Shown: positions 23,887 to 34,230 of the stretch, piece by piece
Numbering within the stretch: the stretch's first letter is position 1
How the letters are laid out: each line of letters starts with the position of its first letter
Source: Solen grandis
Lineage: Eukaryota > Mollusca > Bivalvia > Adapedonta > Solenidae
NCBI GenBank assembly: GCA_021229015.1
Contig: CM037777.1
Location: 56,437,957 to 56,501,956 of the forward strand
DNA: 64,000 bases
Direction of reading: 5' to 3'
The notes under the pieces: generated by a model
Seen by the model: only the letters and a program-made list of their open reading frames with translations
What the model was told of the DNA's origin: nothing
The model's database searches: none
Program-made: the position numbers and the translations under genes

Positions 23887-24128
23887 TTAACCCTTTCCCT
23901 CATAAAGGAAACCATGAAAATACCTATGCGAACAACATAAAACCAGATCAGCCTGCGAGTAACTCGCAGGCTGATCAGGTTTTATGCTGTTCGCTGCTCC
24001 TCAGTGGTCTGGAAATGAGGATTTTGTAGTTAAATTTGGTAAGGTTTAACTGTGGTTTTCTGCAGATCAGGCTTTATGTGGTACCTACTGAGTGCGTCAA
24101 AATGAGTCTATATGAGGGAAAGGGTTAA
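23887..24128 (+). mobile_element. MITE family A, full-length
   Basis: TTAA-flanked 242-bp copy with an intact central palindrome. Confidence 0.92.
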
Positions 24129-24699
24129 GTAAATGATGTTTATTTTAACCTTGTTAACTGCCCATTTGTATTTCAAAAAATGATGCTTATAATAAGCTAT
24201 GCAGAGTATAAAACCTGATTGATTGATTTTAAGTGCTGTAACTAACAAAGGCTGTGGTCTGGATTCAAAATGGCCACAACTTTAATTTCTTGATAGCCCT
24301 GGCACATATGGAAAATGAAAGTCCAACCATTGCTGTGCAGTACTGGATTATAAAACAAAGAAAAACTAGTTGTATATATAAAGTCTGTAAATTTGGTACA
24401 TGAAAAGACTGATAAAATTTTAAGTTGATAAATATTTATCCAAGACCATAAAATTACTGTATAACTTGAGAACTCTACAAGCTGTACTTGAGAGCTTGCA
24501 TTTTATTGGCATAGTTTCATTTTCCACTTCTTTAAGTACCTTTTATTTATCTGTTGATGGCAAGATTTCTAAAATATGTTAAAATACAAGTAGATAACTG
24601 ACTGCATGCAGATATACAGTTGCTAATGGAGTTTGACTCCTTGTGTTGATCAGTTGATCTAATACACATCAATTTCAGTAAGATAGTCATTTGTCTACA
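24129..24699. other. Stretch with no feature recognised
   Basis: AT-rich, no recognised repeat or exon. Confidence 0.4.
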
Positions 24700-26045
24700 T
24701 GAGACATATAAAGTGTTGCTTCATCATGACATCATGCCTAAGACAAGTGGCATAATAAAATATCAAGCCACATCCTTATATTTGACAAATCTGTGTCTTG
24801 ACACAACCCTTATAAAATTATTATACAGTGGAACCTCTAAAAACCGCACGGTGCTCGGACCAGCTAAAATGTCCGGTTTTCAGAGGTGTGCGGTTTACAG
24901 AGGTTTTTGCTCTTTCAGCGCTTATTTTGCTTTATGTATGGGATTGATGTATATTCTTCAAATGTTATGTGTATGGTATTAATTGTATGTGAAGTGAAAT
25001 GTTCATTTCTTATTAATGAATTAATTACAAGATAAGTACATGTTAACCAAAATAGAAGGAGATTGGGAATCAAACTCAAAACAATGTATAACTGTACATT
25101 ATATTTTATTGGTATATGTACTAAATTCATCAGATATTTATTCAAAAACATCTTTTAATGAAATCAAATGATAAGTATCACCTTTAACTTGCACACTTAA
25201 TTTATATCTACATTGTATTATGCAACTTTCTAAAAGGCACCTGTAATCTTCACACCTTATTGTTTCACACGGCAAGCGCAGGTAAGTGTGTTGAATAAGA
25301 AGTTAAAGAACCCTGAATATATCTCAACCGTCATATTTACTCAAGTAAAGTTTATCACAAAATGCATTCCACAGAATTAACATCAGGGAGAGCCGATTTA
25401 TTTAACTTCATTTTGTCCGGTAACCATCAAACATTTATGAAGGAAACGAAATGATGTGTTTGTTGACAATTTTCTTTTAAATTAATCTCTGATTTAATTA
25501 TCATACACTTCTGATGCTCATTAAGTTTGATTAACACTATTATTACAGTATTCTGTAATTGATCAATCCAGTCATTGTAAACAAGCACCGCTAATTGTAT
25601 TTTTCACACATAGTGGATAAAATTGCAACACCGATTAATCTCAAACCATATTACGGCCATAAACACATAATTACAGTACAGAATTTCAAATTAATCATGC
25701 GGTTTTTTTTCTCGGACAGAAAATTTGTGTGCGGTTTACAGAGGTTAAAATAGGCACAATTTATCTAAATATCCCAAAATTTTCGTGCGGTATTCGGAAT
25801 TCGGAGGGTCCGGTTTAGAGAGTATTTTTCAATATAAAATATATAGGGGAAAAATCGGGACTTTTGAAATCGTGCGGTTTAGAGAGTATTCCGGTTTTCA
25901 GAGGGTGCGGTTTTTAGAGGTTCCACTGTACCAAGCATTTAGGAAGATAAACCAGCACTACCTCTTTAACAACTTTAAAGGTCATGGATCAAACCCATGA
26001 CCTTCCATTTATAATGAAGATGCTTTAACCACTCTGCCAATGGGA
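24700..26045 (-). mobile_element. SINE family C, split by a pogo-type MITE
   Basis: Body remnants at 24725-24823 ('gcctaagacaagtggcat', 'cacatccttata') continue at 25931 with 'ccaagcattta', 'caactttaaaggtcatgg', 'atcaaacccatgacc' and 'taaccactctgcca', the decayed tRNA-like head on the minus strand. Confidence 0.6.
24824..25930. mobile_element. pogo/Tigger-like MITE with perfect long TIRs
   Basis: The left end TA-CAGTGGAACCTCTAAAAACC continues with 'gcac'. The right end 'gtgc' followed by GGTTTTTAGAGGTTCCACTG-TA is its exact reverse complement, 24 bp plus TA. Further copies of 'gtgcggtt', 'agaggt' and 'tccggtttt' are repeated inverted inside both ends (24850-24910 and 25720-25905). The ~1.1-kb interior lacks a transposase. 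CAGTGGAACCTC ends and TA targets are typical of pogo/Tigger elements. Confidence 0.88.
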
Positions 26046-26061
26046 CCAGTCACCTTAGTTC

Positions 26062-26303
26062 TTAACCCTTTTCCTCATATAGACTCATTTTGACGCACTC
26101 AATAGGTACCAAATAAAGCCTGATCTGCAGAAAAACACAGTTAAACCTTACCAAATTTAACTACAAAATCCTCATTTCCAGCCCACTGAGGAGCAGCGAA
26201 CAGCATAAAACCTGATCAGTCTATGAGTTACTCGCTGGCTGATCTGGTTTTATATTGTTCGCATAGGTCTTTTCATGGTTTCCTCTATGAGGGAAAGGGT
26301 TAA
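26062..26303 (-). mobile_element. MITE family A, full-length
   Basis: TTAA-flanked inverted-orientation copy with mutations in the central palindrome ('gatcagtctatgagtta'). Confidence 0.9.
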
Positions 26304-26430
26304 TTAAATAGCCCCTTACCCGTGATAGACTTGTTTAGACGCGATGCAAACAGCTGAGCAGACCCAGATCAGACCACTCCTTCCAGTTATAATTTTGTAC
26401 ATGAATATTCATTAGGTAAACAGTTGAATT
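26304..26430. mobile_element. MITE family B, partial
   Basis: 'ccccttacccgtgatagac', 'gacccagatcagacc' and 'acatgaatattcattagg', abutting the family A copy. Confidence 0.5.
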
Positions 26431-26889
26431 AATTATAGGATAATTTGAACTGCTTCATGACAATACATAGTTTAACCACAATTATTCAAAAGCCCTTGAG
26501 CTCCTTCACATTTCAATGAATGGTATTGGAAATTCCAGGCAAATGCTTATGATTATAATTCATTATTAGGTTTATTTGGTATTCAAAAAACAATTTCTCC
26601 CAGCTACTCTCATTCTCAGAATGGTTCATAATGAGTGGATGGTATTTCCAAATGTTTCAGTTCTTATTCATGTCACAGTCTGGCAAAATTGCATAACATA
26701 AATCATTTTCTTTGAAAATCACTAATAAATTGTGTTTATTACATACATAGAAATTATTTTATTATGAATTACTTACCTAAGTATGTACAGGTAAATTGGA
26801 TGTAAAAAAAAAAAAAAAAATGCCTTCCATGGAAAATTATATGATTATATGATCATTCATTTTGAGATATCGTGCTATTCATTAAATAA
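26431..26889. other. Stretch with no feature recognised
   Basis: AT-rich, with an A17 run near 26804. Confidence 0.4.
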
Positions 26890-27110
26890 GAATAAGACAT
26901 GTAGCATGGTACCACACCTAGTCACATTATCTTGATGCCAATTGGTCCTGGAACTAATCCTATATTTAAACTGAGCAACATGCAGGAAGAAAATACACCA
27001 ATACTTATTTACATTTTTTTTACAATGTTAGCATGTCACTGCCAGGGACCAACTTACAACTCCTGGTTCCTAAAGGTAAAACTCTAAACAATTTGCCATC
27101 AGGGACAGCA
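26890..27110 (-). mobile_element. SINE family C, diverged copy
   Basis: 'agcatggtaccacacctag', 'tcacattatcttgatgcc', 'ttggtcctggaact' and 'gccatcagggacagca' at the head side. Confidence 0.5.
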
Positions 27111-27414
27111 AACCTGATAACCTCTTAATTTTCTGGCTGGTAGAAATTTATACATATAATTACAACACAAACAAGAACTATAATTGAAGATGGTGAATAT
27201 TAATACCCCCAGATGCTGCTTTGTCCCAGTAACTATTACCATGTCAGTCTTGAAAACATATAACAAAGGGCCATAACTCATTCAAAATCAAGCGAATCAT
27301 GACATGCAAACAATATGCTGAACTAGGCTTGGTACTTATCAGTCTTGTAGTTTCATTAAAATATAACCAAAGGTAGCCAAAAAATAGGGTGGACAAATCT
27401 CGTCTACAGACAAT

Positions 27415-27600
27415 TAACCCTTCCAATAGACCATTTGAGCATCAAAGGTACACTAGCTGATCGCAGAAACATTAACTCCCAATTATTAAATCTTCAGACA
27501 TGAGCACGAACAGATAAACCTGACGCCGCGGCTCGCAGTATGGTTTTATGCTGTTCGTAGTCTTTCATGGTTCTTTGGGGGAATATGTGAGAACATAAAC
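27415..27600 (-). mobile_element. MITE family A, heavily decayed
   Basis: Remnants in order: 'attaacccttcc', 'gagcacgaacagataaacctg', 'gcggctcgcagtatgg', 'ttttatgctgttcgtagtc', 'tttcatggttc'. Much more diverged than the other copies. Confidence 0.55.
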
Positions 27601-27884
27601 ACTTTTCCTTGTGTGACAAGTCACTTTATCAGTAAAATATGACCCATCAGTCCTGTAACAGCTGCATGTGTACACTATAGTGTGTAACAATAAACATGTA
27701 GGATAGGTGATCACCTATAATCACTTAGCTTCCTTGTGTGACATATCAAAGTTTGAGCTAAACAGATAATGTACAATCACTTGTTTGCTAGCATTGTATT
27801 ACAAAGTATTACACTTTGATGAACATTTAACTGCATGGTTTCATATATTATTGAAGAAAACATCAAGAGTATATTTTGGAACAA

Positions 27885-27973
27885 GTGTGTCACCTGCTGA
27901 AGAGTGGCAGAAAAGTCTGACTGACTGACTGACTGACAGACAGACAGATGACTTCTTTCAGCAGGTGACACAA
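27885..27973 (+). mobile_element. Family H element, minimal form without core
   Basis: The left motif GTGTCACCTGCTGAA (27887-27901) and the right motif TTCAGCAGGTGACAC (27957-27971) are exact reverse complements. Only a GACT/GACA tract (27917-27949) separates them. The tandem core seen at 15845-17010 is absent. Confidence 0.75.
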
Positions 27974-28323
27974 TTTTTTTTCTGTATCATGTGGATGGAC
28001 CATTATCTGAAGGGGGTTAAAACTATACCCATTTAAGTGAGGGACGTTAATTTTGAAAACCAGATAGTGTTAATCCCCAGTAGATTAGTAGTACTGATGA
28101 AGTAGACAAATTTAAAAGCTCCAGAGGCCACATTTTTTCTGAACTTTAAATGAAAAACATGCATGTGATCTTTTTCTTCAGAGGGAGTAATGAGTAAGCT
28201 TTGGAAATAAGAAATTAGAAGACAATGTGTAGGACAGTGTAACAGTGTCTAATATGCCTGAAATTAAATTTTCCGTACAAAATTTTGTGAAACAAGCCTC
28301 AGATTATGTAGCTCTGTTTTAAT

Positions 28324-28565
28324 TTAACCCTTTCCCTCATAGAGGAAACGATGAAAAGACCTATGCGAACAGCATAAAACCAGATCAGCCTGCGAGTAAC
28401 TCGCAGGCTGATCAGGTTTTATGCTGTTCGCTGCTCCTCAGTGGTCTGGAAATGAGGACTTTATAATTAAATTTGGTAAGGTTTAACTGTGTTTTTCTGC
28501 CTATCAGGCTTTATGTGGTACCTATTGAGTGAATCAAAATGAGTCTATATGAGGGAAAGGGTTAA
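28324..28565 (+). mobile_element. MITE family A, full-length
   Basis: TTAA-flanked 242-bp copy with an intact central palindrome. Confidence 0.92.
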
Positions 28566-29429
28566 TATGATATTGTGTCTTTGGAAAGTTTATTTCTTTT
28601 ATTTAAAAAACAATTGCTTGATTTACTATAATAGTAAATATCATTGAGACTGTAACTTATAATCCATGACCATTATACTGCAATATTAATGGGCTGTGCA
28701 AGTTTTATAATGTTCAATATCCACTGATAACAAAAAGGAAAGAGTTCTTAACACTAAAGCAAGTGGAAAGAACTTTCTTAAACTTTACATGATTATGAAG
28801 AATCACACTTGAAACTAATTTATGGGGGAAAATGGGGGTCCCCATTTTTTAAATTTTTTTTTTTAGTTATCTGGCCAGCCTGAAAGTGTGTGTCCTTTTT
28901 TTTTGGTCATATTCAAGGGAAGATAACTCAATATTGTGGGTTAGCAACATCTCATTTAATTTCACCTAATTGTTTGGTACTCTTTTCCCTTTCACTGTGG
29001 AAAAGTTTTTGAAATTCTATGCAACAGCTTTATACTATAGTCACATAATATTATGCAAATAAATAGAAATATTCTAAATTTTCAATAAAAACGCAGTATG
29101 AAACATAGTGAAAACTCTATTAGATAGAATTGTTTTAAACTTTGCATAAAGACTGGAAATGAAACAAAAAGCAATAATGTGAAATAAAATTAGGTAACAA
29201 TAGGCTTGATTTTGAGTAACCTGCCCTTGAAAATGGCAGAAAAGAGCAAAAGACTCACTTTCAGGGGAAGACAACTCAAAAAGTAGAATTGGAACCCACA
29301 ATTCTTATTTTTCAAATGACATAATGGCCAAATAATGGTCTGACTGTTGACTTGACTTGACTATTTGAGTTTACCATCACTTCGACAGTATTTCAGTTTA
29401 TATGATTATTATATGATCATTCATTTTGA
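28566..29429. other. Stretch with no gene
   Basis: No exon recognised. Phrases such as 'agggaagataactcaa' and 'aggggaagacaactcaa' at 28915 and 29265 suggest an old dispersed repeat. Confidence 0.4.
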
Positions 29430-29690
29430 TTTGTTGTTGTATTGGGGTTTACCGTCGCTGCGATAGTATTTCAATCATATAGCGACGTCCAGCTAATTAC
29501 AGGTGGAGGAAGACCCCGAATGCACTGAGGCATCCGGGTAGAACCATCGACCTACCGCAAGCCAGCTGGAAGGCTTCCTCACATGAAAATCCGAATGACC
29601 CTGCCGGGATTCGAACCCACACAGTGAGGGGCTGAGTGAGTGTGAAAGTCAGCGACTTTACCCTCTCGGCCACAGAGGCCCCTGGTCTGA
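29430..29690 (-). mobile_element. tRNA-derived SINE, family D
   Basis: On the minus strand the head reads 'ggcctctgtggccgagagg' (A box), then 'gtgggttcgaatcccggc' (B box), then a tail common to all D copies: 'tgtgaggaagccttcc', 'cctgtaattagctggacgtcg' in part, and 'gactatttgag'-like ends. Sister copy at 33456. Confidence 0.88.
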
Positions 29691-30398
29691 TTGTTGAACA
29701 ATCATATGAATTCAAGTCTTGTAATAACCTCTTTCAGTGTTTTGAGAAGTAATATGGCAGAACGTTTTTTTGAGGAAGTTTGCATTGTTAATCACCAAAA
29801 TGACGGTTGAAATTTATGAAGAGATGATTTTCTGATTTCAAGTTGGGGATTTTTTTCTCATCTTTTCAGAGGGACCCTAGAATATCATTCCCAAATATAC
29901 CATGAACAGGGCTAAAAAGTATAATATTGTATGATGGTGTATAGAATGTATAGTAATAAAAGGTTGATCATTGCTATAAAAGTAAGTATTTCTAAATCTT
30001 CAAAGTGTACTAATTCTATGCATATTTTCAAATATTGTGTCCAAGTATACATTGTATTTAACAATTAACATACTGTTATTATAACACATCAAGCAATGCA
30101 GAACACCAATATTAGAGGCTTGGAAAGAACACCCATATTAATAAATTCATTTATAATTTAAGGAAGTGAGTGACACAGTTTGAAAATCCTGCTCATTGCC
30201 TCAATGTGAGCTTGCATAGGAGCATGAATAATTAACATCTTACTATGCATTCTGTCTCTCACACACTGCGTTATGAATATGGGCTGATCAAACATTTATA
30301 TCTCCTTTAATTAGTTTCTCCCAGAGTAACACACGCCTGAAAAATACATGGCTAAATTCTCTGGTGTAAAATACACAATGCACTGTGTGAATGTGTAC
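29691..30398. other. Stretch with no feature recognised
   Basis: AT-rich, no recognised repeat or exon. Confidence 0.4.
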
Positions 30399-30644
30399 TT
30401 AACCCTTTCCCTCATAGAGGAAACCATGAAAAGACCTATGCGAACAACATAAACCCAGATCAGCCTGCGAGTAACTCGCAGGCTGATCAGGTTTTATGTT
30501 GTTCGCTGCTCCTCAGTCAGTGGTCTGGAAATGAGGATTTTATAATTTAATTTGGTAAGGTTTAACTGTGGTTTTCTGCAGATCAGGCTTTATGTGGTAC
30601 CTATTGAGTGCGTCAAAATGAGTCTATATGAGGGAAAGGGTTAA
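30399..30644 (+). mobile_element. MITE family A, full-length
   Basis: TTAA-flanked copy with an intact palindrome and a 4-bp tandem insertion in 'cctcagtcagtggtc'. Confidence 0.92.
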
Positions 30645-32141
30645 TTCTGAGATCTGGAGTTTGTTATATGAGCAAAGTGCTCTAATGTAGAGGTTTTACT
30701 TTTTTACACTTTTTTGTGCTCTAATTGCAACAATATTATAGTGATGTCAACAATAATTTTATTATAGGCAACATTTATTTTCATTGCACCAAATATTATT
30801 CTTCAAGATATTAACAGATGCTCCATGCATTTATCTGACCAAACTTACTGCTATAGCTCCATAAAGAGGTTAAGTTTAATAAATGACTGAAGAAATTCTT
30901 AAACAAATCACCATGTATCTGTCATATTTATTTTCATTGTTTACCACTGTGTGACAGTGTTGGAAGCGGCTCTGAAGTTTCAAAAACTCATTGTTGCATA
31001 GAAGTATCAAAGCGCTGAAAGCAGTGGTGTTTTGTGTTGCAAGTGCTGAGGCTGCAGCTTAATATCAAAGCCCTCAAGGCAGTGAGATGTAATTCTAACC
31101 CCAGTGTTTCAGCAGAGATGAACTTGATAGAACTCCATATGTTTTCCTGCAACTCTAGTTACTAGTAAGTCAGCTGAACTCACTTCTTGTTTCATTTATA
31201 TCCCTGCTGGCAGTCTCTCAGTACCTTGAGCTCTTTGTTTCATAATGTTGGGGTCATGGGCCTGATTAAATTTCTAAGTTGCATACCTTAGGAGGTCATG
31301 ACCTTACTTAGGTATATGTGACCATGTTTACAGTCTATCTGTTTTGCTCCATCATGAAACAAAATATACAATACTTCCATAAATTCAGTTAATACAAAAG
31401 CAGAGATTGATTGTCTGGACGAGCAGTTAGTATAGTTGCAAATGAGTAACAAAAAAAAAAACAAAAAAAAAAAAAACCTAAACTCTTTGGAACTCTTTAT
31501 CTATAAGATTCATATACCCCTGCTTACATTTAATTGACCACAAACTATTTTACACTAATTATAACACTAAATTCATCAAATGAAGCAAGGCTGCTACCTC
31601 ATCATCCCTATACATTGACAGAACAAAACCTGATCAAACAGTCCTACACATAATGTTGACAATAATCTAACCTCAGTAAGGGTGCCAAGATATTTCCCAT
31701 GGCCTTATTTGTTGCATTTTACACCTCACAAACATTATTTCAATCATTTATGGCCCTATAAGAGCTACATGTGATGATGCCCAGCGAGAAGGGTGATTAA
31801 ATCCGCTTGAACACTTATGTCCAATTTCATATTGCAATCTCCCACATACAGCTTTTCTATTTTCAGTAACAATGATCTTGACCTTGATCCCACCTACATA
31901 AAATACAACTATGACAAATTCACACCCATTACAACATTGAATGCTTGTATAGTGACAGCTGACATCAAGGTATATTATAAAACCCATGGACCTCATATCC
32001 TTCATTATCATTGTAATCATAAACATTATAACAAAATTTGATTTGAACCCCAAGGACAGCTTCATTAAGATTAACTTCTGAAGTAAAACCATAAAGATTT
32101 GTTCAAATTATCACTAGAATATATTGTCATCTGCACCTAAA
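30645..32141. other. Stretch with no gene recognised
   Basis: A minus-strand open frame at 31748-32092 contains 'atcttgaccttgatcc', a phrase typical of dispersed molluscan repeats, and its translation resembles no known protein. A-rich tract at 31450-31478. Confidence 0.4.
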
Positions 32142-32382
32142 TTAACCCTTTCCCTCAAAGAGGATACCATGAAAAGACCTATGCAAACAGCATAAAACCA
32201 GATCAGCCTGTGAGTAACTCGCAGGCTGATCAGGTTTTATGCTGTTTGCTGCTCCTCAGTGGTCTGGAAATGAGGATTTTGTAATTAAATTTGGTAAGGT
32301 TTAAGTTTGGCTTCTGCAGATCAGGCTTTATGTGGTACCTATTGAGTGCGTCAAAATGAGTCTATATGAGGGAAAGGGTTAA
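32142..32382 (+). mobile_element. MITE family A, full-length
   Basis: TTAA-flanked copy. The central palindrome has one mismatch ('cctgtgagtaactcgcagg'). Confidence 0.92.
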
Positions 32383-32479
32383 GGAGGGCAAAATTGAACA
32401 ACATTCCTATATTCCCCTCTGCAAAGGGTTAATCTTTAAAAAAAAAGTAAAGAAAAAAAAAACAAAAAAACAAAAAAAA

Positions 32480-32837
32480 ACAAAGAAGGCCATAGAGGCC
32501 CTGGATCACTCACCTGAGTATTGGGTTACTCAAGGAACATCTGTACTAAAACATTTAGAAATCTGGCCAGAAGTTTAAAAGGAGATGATTTTTAAAGTTT
32601 TCATATTATTTTTCTTTCCATTGCCATGGCAACCAGAGTTCTAAATGGATCAAGTTTATTTAGCAACTTTTGTGAAGGTTCACCAAAGGATCATCCCTGC
32701 CAAGTTTAATCAAATATTCTATCCAGCAGTTTCCGAGGATATGTCCTTTAAAGCAAATTGTTGAAGACACACAACGATGGGCACAGGGTGATCACAAAAG
32801 CTCTCCTTGAGCACATTGTGCTCAGGTGAGCTAAAAA
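32480..32837 (+). mobile_element. Family E element without tandem array
   Basis: The left end 'aaggccatagaggccctgg' is followed by 'tcactcacctgag'. The right end is GAGCAC-att-GTGCTC, then CTCAGGTGAGC and TAAAA. The core is a single unit resembling 604-1180. Confidence 0.8.
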
Positions 32838-32946
32838 TAGCAAATGTACTGCTAGTTGTAAAAATAGCAAATGTACTGTTAGTTGTAAAAATAGCAAAGG
32901 TACTGCTAGTTGTAAAAAATAGCAAATGTACTCTTAGTTGTAGAAA
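32838..32946 (+). repeat. 27-bp minisatellite, four copies
   Basis: The unit 'aatagcaaatgtactg' plus 'ctagttgtaaa' is repeated four times at 27-28 bp spacing, directly after the right end of the family E element. Confidence 0.9.
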
Positions 32947-33455
32947 TGTGATTGCTGCTGAAGGCTTACCATGCAGAACAAAGGATACATTATGTATTAA
33001 TTACTCCTAATTTCCTGTTTAGATTAGAGATATAAAGACATGTTACTTGAAGTGGATTTGTTTCACCAACATGTCAGCAGAGCTGCAACCTTTGTATTGT
33101 ATTGTAAAATAATAAGTTTGTGAAGTATGTTTATGTATTCCACTTCAACATAATCAAGTGGGAAATAAATTTCAAGATTTATTGATAAGCATACGAGATA
33201 AAATCACCCATTTTTTAAACTTTTGTGATATTTTAGGGTGATCCTGTAATAAGCTTGTTGCTTGTGTGTGTTTTCCACTTTTTTATTTCATATTTTTAGG
33301 GGGCGGGGATTTACTATGTTGCATTTTCAAAAACTTGGTACATAAAGTCTACCTTTTTAAATCAGAATTGGTGAACATGATCCCATATCGGATGGGTAAA
33401 AACATGATTTGTTTTTTAACATATGCACATACCAGTAGATGTTCATGATTCTGAG
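32947..33455. other. Stretch with no feature recognised
   Basis: AT-rich, no recognised repeat or exon. Confidence 0.4.
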
Positions 33456-33713
33456 GGGCCTCCGTGGCCGAGAGGGTAAAGTCGCTGACTTTAGAACTCA
33501 CTCAGCCCCTCACCGCATGGGTTCGAAACCCGGCAGAGTCATTCGGATTTTCATGTGAGGAAGCCTTCCAGCTGGCTTGCGGTAGGTCGGTGGTTCTACC
33601 CGGATGCCTCCGTGCATTCAGGGTCTTCCTCCACCTGTAATTAGCTGGACGTCGCTATATGACTGAAATACTGTCGAAGCGACGGTAAACTCAAATAGTC
33701 AAGTCAAGTCATG
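33456..33713 (+). mobile_element. tRNA-derived SINE, family D
   Basis: The A-box region is 'tccgtggccgagagggtaaa' and the B box 'gggttcgaaacccgg'. The body has 'tcggattttcatgtgagga' and 'cggtaggtcggtggttctac', with an end 'gtcaagtcaagtca'. It carries more intact CpGs than the copies at 45925 and 56130. Confidence 0.9.
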
Positions 33714-34134
33714 ATTCTGACCAAAAGAAATAACAGTCAGAAAGTCCTGATACCTACTTGAAAAGCCCTAAACTATGATCCTTAACTGGAGAGTATCAAA
33801 CTTGAGATCAGAAACAATTACCTCAAATACATGTACAGTGGATGCTGTAACCCAAAAAATGAAAAGAAATTGGAACTTAAGTTTGTAGAATGGGACATGA
33901 CAGGACAGAATGCCATATGGGATGTATGTTTTCTATGGAAGAAGTTAAATTTCTTTTTATTATATATTTATATATAAGTTCATTGAATCTTTTTTTTTTT
34001 TTAATGGGCAGCAACATACTGGGTGCCTTCAGCTACCATTATGATTTTGCATCCAAAGACAATGCATGTGCGTCTAAACCTTAGAATTCTACAACCATGA
34101 ATATACGTCACAAGGTGTGGTATTCATAACTTAC

Positions 34135-34230
34135 ATATCAGTTTTTCATCATCTGTCTGTTGATGACCGATGCACTCAAATTTAAAATCCACCAAGTTCT
34201 GTGAAAACTGCTTCTGTGCTTTGGCCAAGT
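34135..34230 (-). CDS. GRAF-family RhoGAP, coding exon 2 (BAR domain)
   Basis: Acceptor 'ttatttcag' and donor 'gtaagt' bound a 96-nt exon with phases 1 and 1. Joined to exon 1 it reads through NLAKAQKQFSQNLVDFKF and ECIGHQQTDDEKLI. This parallels the vertebrate ARHGAP26/ARHGAP10 segment, which has the same length and the same invariant pattern (FKFxCIG, TDDE). It forms part of helix 1-2 of the BAR domain, the membrane-curving dimerisation module. The next exon (SLxEF segment in homologues) was not found downstream to the left. Confidence 0.9.

Noticed and set aside
31748..32092. 114-codon minus-strand open frame
   Set aside because: It contains a phrase typical of dispersed repeats, has no homology or splice sites, and overlaps an open frame on the other strand.
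33456..33540. tRNA-like sequence with A and B boxes
   Set aside because: It is the head of a SINE with a long conserved tail, also present at 29430 in inverted orientation, and it does not fold as a complete tRNA gene.
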